Positions 34,601 through 46,000 of a stretch of 64,000 bases of DNA are shown here, in pieces; within the stretch, counting starts at the first letter, position 1; every line of letters begins with the position of its first letter. The stretch is from Simmondsia chinensis. Its lineage: Eukaryota; Streptophyta; Magnoliopsida; Caryophyllales; Simmondsiaceae. The position numbers and the translations under genes are program-made. The DNA is taken from assembly GCA_018398585.1 (NCBI GenBank), contig JAGTTD010000013.1, positions 30,707,131 to 30,771,130 of the forward strand, read 5' to 3'. The notes under the pieces were generated by a model. That model saw only the letters and a list, made by a program, of their open reading frames with translations, had not been told where the DNA came from and ran no database searches.

Positions 34601-37600
34601 TCAAATTTCCTAATTGTTTTTGATAGTTAAGAGGAAAAACCCTTAAAAAATACATTAGAGATATCCTTTAACACAGAAATACAAAAAAATAACAGAAGCA
34701 AGAAATTATCGCATCATAAAGAAAATCCATAAACGAGCAAAGAAACATGAGCAAACCCCGAGCAACAGTTGTCCAGCTTTGCCCATGGTCTGCAATTGAA
34801 GGCGCTGCCTAAAAAGGAAATTATGGAGCATAAAGCGTCCGGACTTAAATCTTCTATCAATTATTACCAAGTTTCCCCCTCCCTCGAAAACCCTCCAACT
34901 CCAAATCTTACAATTCTATCGCCTCGCATATAATTTAATGAATAATAACAAAATAAGAAAAAGGAAAATAAATTATGAGTATTTGTACTCTAATATAGAA
35001 CTGAAAGAATAAATACGATTGAAAAAAGAAAAAAAAAGAAAATGAAGACTTAATACAATTGTAATATAATTAAAAAAAAAAAGCAACATTTTCATTGTCC
35101 CAAAGACTCCTGCCAAAGCAGGGTCTAAGCGGGATGGATGTACGCAGCCTTCCACCTTCAGGGTGCTACCCTGAAGAGATGTTGTTTTCGAGTATCCCCA
35201 ACCTGAGGGGTGCAACACGAGAACTTCTGAGGAGGTCACTCATCTTGGTACTACTCTAGCCCAAGCACGCTTAACTTCGGAATTCTAATAAAATTCGGTA
35301 CTTACATGTTGGTACCCTTTTAGGTACAATTGTAATATAATAATATATAAATTTTTTTTTTAAATTATGCATTGTACGGGATAACACTAATTTTTGTTTA
35401 TTATAAAATTGCCAAAGAAACACATTAAATGTAGGAGAAATAAATATTATGAGTCTTACAAAATGTACAAGCCGTGGGCATTTATATAGACAAAGATTGT
35501 TGCATTGCGTTGGGGCAACCAACCAATTACTATTCATCAACCCATTGTTTTTTTCCCCTTTTCAATAAAATAAAAAGTAGATATATTAATTTTACTTTCA
35601 TAAATAAAATTTTGAAATAACTCAATATAAAATTTACAATAATAAATATGTATTTTCATAGAAAGCACTGACAGAACTTATATATATATAGTCGTGTCAA
35701 GGAACCAACTATCTCAAAAGTTTAAGCTTATGGGTGAAGGCCTAGGAATAGTTTTATACTCGTAACACGCCCCCTCACACGAATGCCAATTGGGCTTGAA
35801 GCGTGGATAGTACACATGCCCATCAGTGCCTCAAGGTTTCCCGCATAAGCGGAGCTTGGGAGGGGTGGATGTACGTAGCCTTACACCTTCAGGGTGTAAC
35901 ACTGCCGAAAGGTTGTTTCCGAGGACCCCCAACCTTGTAGGGTTAGCAACACGAGGACTTCCCAGAAGGTCACCCATTTTGGTATTACTCTCGCCCAAGC
36001 ACGCTTAACTTCGAAGTTTTAATGGGATCCGGTGCCTTAGTGCTTGGTAAATGAATCCTACAAGCCCATCTTATAACTTGTACTTAAATTATTTTTAATA
36101 TTGAAAGTGGGGGTTATTGAGATTCGAACTTGTGACCTCTTAGTCAAGAAGACTCTAATACCATGTCGAATAACCATCTTTCCCAAAAGCTTAAGCTGAT
36201 GGGTGAAGGTCCAAGAATAGTTTTATACTCTAACGTATCCGCTCACGCAAATGCCAATTAAGCTTGAAGTGTGGATATTGCAAAGGCCTATTTCATACTT
36301 TATGCTTGAATTATATTAATATTTAAAGTGGGGGCTGTTGTATTTCAAACTCTTGACCTCTAGGCCAATAAGGCTATGATACCATGTCAAGAACCAGCTA
36401 TACCAAAAACTTAAGCTTATGGGTGAAGGCACATGAATAGTTTTATACTCTTAACAAGTTGTATTTATGTAGCACATCACCATTTTCTTGCAAAAATTAG
36501 CCGGATTTTGATGAAACTTTACTAGCTTCTTTCATGGGATATCTATGTGACCAAATTTTCAAGATGCATAATACCTTATTATATATAGATGCATGTGCAC
36601 GCGCACGCATGGGGGTATCTATTTTTCTAAATTTTTAAATTATATATATATATGTGTGTGTGTGTGTGTGAAATTTGTAACAATAAAAACAAACGCAATA
36701 TTCTTTTCTTTTTCTCTCACTCAAATTTTTTTATTTCTCCGTTTTCTCTTTCTCTTTTTTTCTCTTACCCCTTCCTCAAGAAAAAAAGCCCAAGTTGCAC
36801 AACAGCGAACTTGGGCCTCTCAGTTAACCATGCCTCTTCTCCATTCTCTCTCTCCACGAGCATCGCCACTGGTGGACACGCGGTCATCTTCTTTCTTTCT
36901 TCTCTGGCCAGCCACCATCGGCATTGGAAACCATTGCAATTGGTTGGACTTCCGAGGCCTTTGAGAGCCACCACGATCACAGAACTACTATTGTCCGTAC
37001 CAAGTTTCTCCGGAACCAAACATCACCACCACTAGCACTTTGTCGTGCCACTATTGCATAACATAAAATGAGATATTATGAGGTTTGAAAATTTTATCAC
37101 TTGAGTACCGTACACAAAATCCTGGTGAATATTTATCAAAATCCAAAGAATTTTCACCAAAAAAATGTGGATGTGATACATGATTGTAAGATACTACATA
37201 TGAGTTACGATAGTATTTTTGGCAAAAATTCAGTGAATGAGAGAAATAATTCACCAAGAGGAAGAATATCAATTTTTATAGACCGCAAGAAAGTGAGGCT
37301 AGTTGGTATGGCCAATAGCAACAAAAATCTTGTTGGCGGCAAAGGTAATGGTAGCAGAAGTATTGTTTCTATTGCTAATGCCTTTAGCAATAGAAGTATA
37401 TTGTTGTAGCTAAAAGTAATTGCTAAACCAACAACAACTAGGTCTTTGTTGCCATTGGGGTACAATAACAACAACCCACATTTTTTGTTGCTGTAGCTGA
37501 TGCAGCCCACCAGTTGGCGGATGACTTGGCAAGTACGGCTAAGCAAGTAGGCTCTCTTGGCGATTTCCCAAGAAACGCTACCTAAGAGTTTAACATAGAA

Positions 37601-40053
37601 TAGGATATTTAGCACTAGATTAATAGATAATTATTAGCTATTTTATACCTTTATCTTGGTATGTGACTCTGTTGGCACCTTTGAATCCTACCTGGGCCCC
37701 TGTAAGGAGACTCTTCTACGGAAGTTCAGAGAGGTGTACAAGTACTCTGGTGAGACCCTTGGATCTCTTAACGGAAGAGTGTGGCTTGGGATTCATGGTC
37801 TACCTCTCCAATGTTGGTCAAATGACTATTTTGTGGATATCGCCAATGTATGGGGGAAATTTGTAATGGTGGACTCGAGAACATCCGCTATGAGGTGCGC
37901 CAACGTTGCCAGGATACTGATTGACACCTGCTACACAACGTACATTCATCAGTTAGTCCAGGCTCAGTTTAATGGGGGATCCCGCTTGGTCCTCGTTAAA
38001 GAAGGCAGCTCTGTATTGATCTCTGATTACTTTCCCAGAGTTGTTGTATTTCAAACTCTTGACCTCTAGGTCAATAAGGCTGTGATACCATGTCAAGAAC
38101 CAACTATCCCAAAAACTTAAGCTTATGGGTGAAGGCACAGGAATAGTTTTTTACTCTTAACAAGTTGTATTTATGTAGCGCATCAACATTTTCTTGCAAA
38201 AATTAGCCGGATTTTGATGAAACTTTACTAGCTTCTTTCATGGGATATCTATGTGACCAAATTTTCAAGATGCATAATACCTTATTATATATATATGCAT
38301 GTGCACGCGCACGCATAGGGGTATCTATTTTTCTAAATTTTTAAATTATATATATATATGTGTGTGTGTGTGTGTGAAATTTGTAACAATAAAAACAAAC
38401 ACAATATTCTTTTCTTTTTCTCTCACTCAAATTTTTTTATTTCCCCGTTTTCTCTTCCTCTTTTTTTCTCTTACCCCTTCCTCAAGAAAAAAAAGCCCAA
38501 GTTGCACAACAACGAACTTGGGCCTCTCAGTTAACCATGCCTCTTCTCCATTCTCTCTCTCCACGAGCATCGCCACTGGTGGGCACGCGGTCATCTTCTT
38601 TCTTTCTTCTCTGGCCAGCCACCATCGACATTGGAAACCATTGCAATTGGTTGGACTTCCGAGGCCTTTGAGAGCCACCACGATCACAGAACTACCATTG
38701 TCCGTACCAAGTTTCTCCGGAACCAAACATCACCACCACTAGCACTTTGTCGTGCCACTATTGCATAACATAAAATGAGATATTATGAGGTTTGAAAATT
38801 TTATCACTTGAGTACCGTACACAAAATCCTGGTGAATATTTATCAAAATCCAAAGAATTTTCACCAAAAAAATGTGGATGTGATACATGATTGTAAGATA
38901 CTACATATGAGTTACGATAGTATTTTTGGCAAAAATTCAGTAAATGAGAGAAATAATTCACCAAGAGGAAGAGTATCAATTTTTATAGACCGCAAGAAAG
39001 TGAGGCTAGTTGGTATGGCCAATAGCAACAAAAATCTTGTTGGCGGTAAAGGAAATGGTAGCAAAAGTATTGTTTCTATTGCTAATGCCTTTAGCAATAG
39101 AAGTATATTGTTGTAGCTAAAAGTAATTGCTAAACCAACAACAACTAGGTCTTTCTTGCCATTGGGGTACAATAACAACAACCCACATTTTTTGTTGCTG
39201 TAGCTGATGCAGCCCACCCGTTGGCGGATGACTTGGCAAGTACGGCTAAGCAAGCAGGCTCTGTTGGCGATTCCCCAGGAAACGCTACCTAAGAGTTTAA
39301 CATAGAATAGGATATTTAGTACTAGATTAATAGATAATTATTAGCTATTTTATACCTTTATCTTGGTATGTGACTCTGTTGGCACCTTTGAATCCTACCT
39401 GGGCCCCTGTAAGGAGACTCTTCTACGGAAGTTCAGAGAGGTGTACAAGTACTCTGGTGAGACCCTTGGATCCCTTAATGTAAGAGTGTGGCTTGGGATT
39501 CATGGTCTGCCTATCCAATGTTGGTCAAATGACTATTTTGTGGATATCGCCAATGTATGGGGGAAATTTGTAATGGTGGACTCGAGAACGTCCGCCATGA
39601 GGTGCGCCAACGTTGCCAGGATACTGATTGACACCTGCTACACAACGTACATTCATCAGTTAGTCCAGGCTCAGTTTAATGGGGGATCCCGCTTGGTCCT
39701 TGTTAAAGAAGGCAGCTCTGTATTGATCTCTGATTACTTTCCCAGAGTTGTTGTATTTCAAACTCTTGACCTCTAGGTCAATAAGGCTGTGATACCATGT
39801 CAAGAACCAGCTATCCCAAAAACTTAAGCTTATGGGTGAAGGCACAGGAATAGTTTTATACTCTTAACAAGTTGTATTTATGTAGCGCATCAACATTTTC
39901 TTGCAAAAATTAGCCGGATTTTGATGAAACTTTACTAGCTTCTTTAATGGGATATCTATGTGACCAAATTTTCAAGATGCATAATACCTTATTATATATA
40001 TATGCATGTGCACGCGCACGCATGGGGGTATCTATTTTTCTAAAATTTTAAAT

Positions 40054-40087
<34 letters not shown>

Positions 40088-43000
40088 AAATTTGTAACAA
40101 TAAAAACAAACGCAATATTCTTTTCTTTTTCTCTCACTCAAATTTTTTTATTTCTCCGTTTTCTCTTTCTCTTCTTTTCTCTTACCCCTTCCTCAAGAAA
40201 AAAAAAGCCCAAGTTGCACAACAGCGAACTTGGGCCTCTCAGTTAACCATGCCTCTTCTCCATTCTCTCTCTCCACGAGCATCGCCACTGGTGGACACGC
40301 GGTCATCTTCTTTCTTTCTTCTCTGGCCAGCCACCATCGGCATTGGAAACCATTGCAATTGGTTGGACTTCCGAGGCCTTTGAGAGCCACCACGATCACA
40401 GAACTACCATTGTCCGTACCAAGTTTCTCCGGAACCAAACATCACCACCACTAGCACTTTGTCGTGCCACTATTGCATAACATAAAATGAGATATTATGA
40501 GGTTTGAAAATTTTATCACTTGAGTACCGTACACAAAATCCTGGTGAATATTTATCAAAATCCAAAGAATTTTCACCAAAAAAATGTGGATGTGATACAT
40601 GATTGTAAGATACTACATATAAGTTACGATAGTATTTTTGGCAAAAATTCAGTGAATGAGAGAAATAATTCACCAAGAGGAAGAGTATCAAATTTTATAG
40701 ACCGCAAGAAAGTGAGGCTAGTTGGTATGGCCAATAGCAACAAAAATCTTGTTGGCGGTAAAGGTAATGGTAGCAGAAGTATTGTTTCTATTGCTAATGC
40801 CTTTAGCAATAGAAGTATATTGTTGTAGCTAAAAGTAATTGCTAAACCAACAACAACTAGGTCTTTGTTGCCATTGGGGTACAATAACAACAACTCACAT
40901 TTTTTGTTGCTGTAGCTGATGCAGCCCACCAGTTGGCGGATGACTTGGCAAGTACGGCTAAGCAAGTAGGTTCTGTTGGCGATTTCCCAGGAAACGCTAC
41001 CTATGAGTTTAACATAGAATAGGATATTTAGTACTAGATTAATAGATAATTATTAGCTATTTTATACCTTTATCTTGGTATGTGACTCTGTTGGCACCTT
41101 TGAATCCTACCTGGGCCCCTGTAAGGAGACTCTTCTACGGAAGTTCAGAGAGGTGTACAAGTACTCTGGTGAGACCCTTGGATCCCTTAATGGAAGAGTG
41201 TGGCTTGGGATTCATGGTCTGCCTATCCAATGTTAGTCAAATGACTATTTTGTGGATATCGCCAATGTATGGGGGAAATTTGTAATGGTGGACTCGAGAA
41301 CGTCCGCTATGAGGTGTGCCAACATTGCCAGGATACTGATTGACACCTGCTACACAACGTACATTCATCAGTTAGTCCAGGTTTAGTTTAATGGGGGATC
41401 CCGCTTGGTCCTCGTTAAAGAAGGTAGCTCTGTATTGATCTCTGATTACTTTCCCAGAGTTGTTGCCCGTCCGGCATCAGTCAGATTGGCTAGGGATCAG
41501 GCATCCTTTTCGACACAATCCCCTCCAGAAACTCAGTGTAATGCTGTAGCTCAGCGTACATCATGGGTTCAACCCTATTTAGAGCAGATTACGAATTTCT
41601 CGAGTGTTTGTGAGGAGCCTGGAACTCCTATCCCATGGCCTGCGAGTGAACGGCTGGGTGTTACTTGGCCGCCATTAGGTCAGGTTTCCTTCCATCTCAA
41701 TGGTCAAATCATTGGTAGAGGGGAATTGGAATGCTCTTACCCGTACAACACATTGCAGCCTTGCCTTCTTCAGCCTATGGCCCATCCGTCTCGTTTACCT
41801 CCTTGGGTTGAGGATGATGTCGGTAGGTGGTCTGTGGAATACAATTGGCCACATGCTTCTCTTCCCTATCTGTCTCCACAGCGTGGTGATCATATTCCAG
41901 TTCAGGAAGTGTGTGGAAACCAACATCTGCATCCTTTGCTCCAGTGGGTGAAAGTCACATAGCTAGTTCATCTCAGCCTCATGCTCAGTTATTGCATCTT
42001 CAGAATGTAACTCAAGACCCCGCCAGTGAAGATGATTCTGGGTCTTCGAGGCCTGTGTTTCCTCCAGGTTTTCAGCCCTATGCTTTGAGCGGGCCAGAGA
42101 CATGTATGGAGGGGCCCTATGGAGTGGGGATGAGAAAAGGAAAGGAGTGATGACAAAAAGGGAGAGGAAAGCGCTGAAGCACAAGGAGAAACAGAATGAA
42201 AACCAAGAGCTTTAGGAATTTCTGAAAGATATGTCGCCTAGGAACAGCACGCCAAAAACGACCAAGGCCTCAGGCAAGCGAAAAAAGGGGAATGAGGCGA
42301 AATGGGAAAAATTGTCAAAGACAACCGGGAAGGAAAAAAAAATAGAATAGGGGGAATCGGTACGACAAGATCTCGGAAACGGAGTATGACGAGATGAACA
42401 TTAAAGCGGAGCGGGTAATAGAGATGGGAAAAATAGTAGGTTTCAATTTCGATGGTTTCGACCCACATAGGGTGGCAGATTTGCTTGCTAAATGAAGTAG
42501 GTGGGCTTGTGGTTGAGGTGTCAGTCCTGCTCCTATTTCCCGTGTTGTTCGGCTGGTTTTTCTTGATTTGGGATCCATGTCTGTGCTTGTTCCTGTATGT
42601 CTTGTCTGGCCTGTGCTTGGTATTTGTTGTGTTCTGTTTGGGTGTTTTGCTTTTGGTTCCAGTTTGTTCTGTTCTCTTTTTGTTCCCATTTCCATTTTAT
42701 GGGGTGGTTAAGGGCTCGTCTTTTCGAATTTCCTATTTGTTCCTCGGCTATGCCGATATTTATAAAAAAAATATTTATCTTTAAGTCTTTTAGTCTTGTT
42801 AAATTAGCTCCCTTATTTAAGTAAGAGGAGGGTTAGGGTTTAGTCATTCAATTCATATATTTTTTTTATATTTTTCTGGAGTTTTCTCCTATTCTCAGGT
42901 TGTGAGAATTTGAGGTATTGTTTTTCCTCTTTATTTCTTATTGCTTTAGTAATAGAAATTAAGAGAAGGTTGTTGAATCTTCCCGTTTCCCCTTTTTTCC

Positions 43001-46000
43001 ATCTACGCACTGCATCAGTTGATATTAAAGCTTAGAACAATTTCTAAGATAGCTCGTGGGCTACAGAGATACGCCACTATTGGAGATGTTTACTCACGTT
43101 ATGTTCAACAACATAATGAGAGGAGATTCGAGCACTTCGAAGAGAAATTCCGACGCATCGAGCTGTGCTTGATTTGATTGGGGGCGAATCCTAATGAAGC
43201 ACCTGGAGCTCAGCCTTAAAACCCGACAGCAGGGGGTGGTGAGGAAGACACGAACGATAGCTTCCTCAACCCGTTCCTTGAAATTGAAGTAATGGATCGG
43301 TGCATGAGGAGAAATTGGCCAAATATCGGGAACACCGGCAATGTTGATGATTGGAGGTGGGAACCCGGGCTTCTGATTGAAATTTTGGAGCTCAAGGGTG
43401 GAGGACGCCCAGAAGATTTCGAGGATTGGCTACCTGCGGGAGAAAGTCCTTGAATTCAAAGAGGCTCCTAAGCAATAAACAAGCACCGCAGGTTGGTACT
43501 CGGCTGAGGAGTAGAGCCGCCTCTTGGTGGCAGCAGCTAAAGCATACCCAGCTTGGGTAGGGTCAGGGGAAGATAGAAGAGTGGGAGAAGATGAAGAAGC
43601 ACATGAAAGGCACCTTCCTGCCCCACATTCACATCAAGGTGATGTATCAGCGCCTACAGAGTTTGCATTAGGGTTCTAAGTCTGTGGAAGAGTACAAGGA
43701 GGAATTCTACTCATTAGTTGTCATAAATGACTTGGTGGAGATGGAAGAGCAACTGGCGGATCGAAGGAGTCCATATAGGAAGTGTTAAACATGTTCGACA
43801 TCATTAGTCTCAGAAGCTAGTTAGAGGGCTGTGAACATTGAAAGGCAACAAAAGCGACGTTAAGTTGGCGGAGCTCGGGGCACCTAGGTTAGTGGGCGTA
43901 ACCAAGTGCGATTACCTCCAAACCCACGTGTATAGATCGACCCGGTAGCTGCCAACACTGGTAAGCCAGTTATTCAGGACTTGGCAGATAGTTCCAGAAC
44001 CCATTGCTTCAAGTGTGGAGAGATGAGACACTGTGCTGCTAAGTGTCGAAAGGGTGACAAACCCACAAAGGTTTGTACATCAAAGAGCTCCATGATGACG
44101 ATGGCACGGCGATTGAAGAGAAGGTATAAGATGAGTTGGCACCAGTGGAAGAGGATGCGGTTGCGGGTGACAAAGGCCACCTACTTGTCATTAAGCAAGC
44201 TTGTTTCATGCCTAAAGAAGATGAAGGAGACGGTTGGCTGAGGATTAACATCTTTCAAACTATCTGCACCATTTACGGAAGAGTATGCCACATGGTGATC
44301 GACTCGGGGAGCTGTGAGAACGTGATTTCCGAAGAGGCTGTCACAAAGTTAGGTTTGAAGATGGAAGTGAACCCAAGTCCATACAAGCTATCTTGGCTCA
44401 CAAAAGGGAACCAGGTAACTGTTTCGAAATGATGCTTGCTCAATTTCTCGATTAGGTTGAAGTGTCAAGATGGGGTGTGATGTGACGTAGTCACCATGTA
44501 TGCTTGCCACCTATTGTTAGGACGCCCATGGCAGTACGCTAGGAGCGCCATCTATGATAGAATAAAGAACATATAACTTCATCTTTGAGGGAACAATGAC
44601 TATCTTGTTGCCCAAAAAGGATGAGGCGTTGCGAGCCTTAGTAGCTGCACACCCAAATTTGCAAAGTAGGGCTTTGTTCACCAAGGAGATTTGCGAGAAA
44701 AGAGTTGTCTTCATGTTGATTGGGAAAGAGAGTAAGGTGGAACCAGAAGAAATATTGAGTGAAATAGGGACTTTGTTGAAGAAATTTGCTAAAGTCTTTT
44801 TTAGGAAGAGTTATCGGACGCATGGTGTTACAAACCGAGAATCCGAGGCTTGGTTTAAATTGGCTAAATGGCGGGAAAATCTATTGGTAGTTAAATTCTG
44901 TTAATGTTGTTCTGATCTGCATATTCTGCTGCTGCGTTGCTGCTGTTAATATGCTGAATAGAGTCAATTAGTTTAAATAAAGATGTAATAGCATTAGTTA
45001 GCTTGGTATTATATTAGCTGATTTGTAATAAGCTGGCTGTTAGGCGTGCTGCTGGGTATTAATCTGCTGCTGCTTTGCTACTCTGCTGGTGTGTGCTGCA
45101 GGGGCTGTTTGTTGCTGTTTTTTAGGCGCCAAAATGCATTTAAATGTTAGTTAGGTATTCTAGATGGTTCTAGATGATTCCTAGCTAAATTGGTTAGTAG
45201 TTCATGTAATTGGATTGCTATAAATAATGTAATCTGCTGTAATGTTGGGCATTCAATCAAATCAATGAAATCTGAAACTTAATCTCATTTGAGATCAAAA
45301 CTCTACTCTCTCATCTCCTTTTCCCTTCTTTCTCTCATCTAACTCTAAACTCTATCTTCTCGTCTTAATTTTCCTTCTTTCTCATCCCAAACTCTCAATC
45401 TATCCAAATTTATATTAGTTTACGTTCGAGGTTCGAGCTCGAGAGTAACAATTGGTATCAGAGCCTCGATCCGATCGAGTGCGTAATCAAAATTTAAAAA
45501 AAAAAATTTCAGAAACCAAATTAGTGTTGATCAGATTGTGCAGATTTCAAAGAATCAAATTAGTGCTGATCAAAGTGCAGATTCAAGTTCGATTCAGATT
45601 TTTGTCAGCAAAGGCGATTTCTGACATCTGACAAAGTGGCGAATTCTGACAGGAGGCGATTTCTGACAAGTGAAATCAAGTGTTGAAAGCCGATATTGTT
45701 CTTGAAGATTGTTGTGTTTCGCGTGTTAAAATCATCACTATAGATAGAAATCGAACTTATTTCAGATTCTCAGTCCGAATTAATCAAGAAAACATCATTG
45801 TCAGACGTCGTTCGAAAGTTAGGGTTTGTCGAATTCGTTGTGCGCGAAATTCTGCAAGCTAGGGTTTGGAATCATTGACAATCGTGGAATCAATAGCAAG
45901 GGACTGTCGTGCGATCGAAAGAGTACAACTTCATAAAACAATCGCTTGTTGGAGAGGCGAACAAATTTCTCATTTCTACGATTTGAACTGGTTCAAGATT

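Larger units (their letters stand above)
36341..41465 (+). repeat. Three tandem copies of a 1.7 kb unit
   Basis: Unit 1 36341-38046, unit 2 38047-39753, unit 3 39754-41465 (1706, 1707 and 1712 bp), nearly identical by eye. Each contains the end of the TRIM array, a TG microsatellite, a CT- and CA-rich segment, the host of the gypsy insertion, the first 160 bp of the gypsy 5' LTR and the first part of a LINE. Junctions join LINE sequence CCCAGAGTTGTTG to TATTTCAAAC of the TRIM interior; both parents share TGTTG at the break. After unit 3 the LINE continues normally. Confidence 0.9.

Noticed and set aside
35930..36055. Apparent 5S rRNA gene
   Set aside because: It is mutated, joined to SINE sequence and flanked by a target-like duplication, not part of a 5S tandem array. 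Treated as a SINE head.
36593..37035. Overlapping ORFs of 120-150 codons in the tandem units (also 38299 and 40006)
   Set aside because: They run through a TG microsatellite and CT-rich sequence, differ by frameshifts between units and show no domain. They are open by composition.
36341..41465. Three tandem repeats as a possible CRISPR or satellite array
   Set aside because: Units of 1.7 kb with chimeric transposon content in a plant genome; neither short repeats with spacers nor a long satellite.
44136..44432. 98-codon ORF as a host gene
   Set aside because: Contains the DSG protease motif and follows a CCHC knuckle in the gypsy element; it is retroelement protease.
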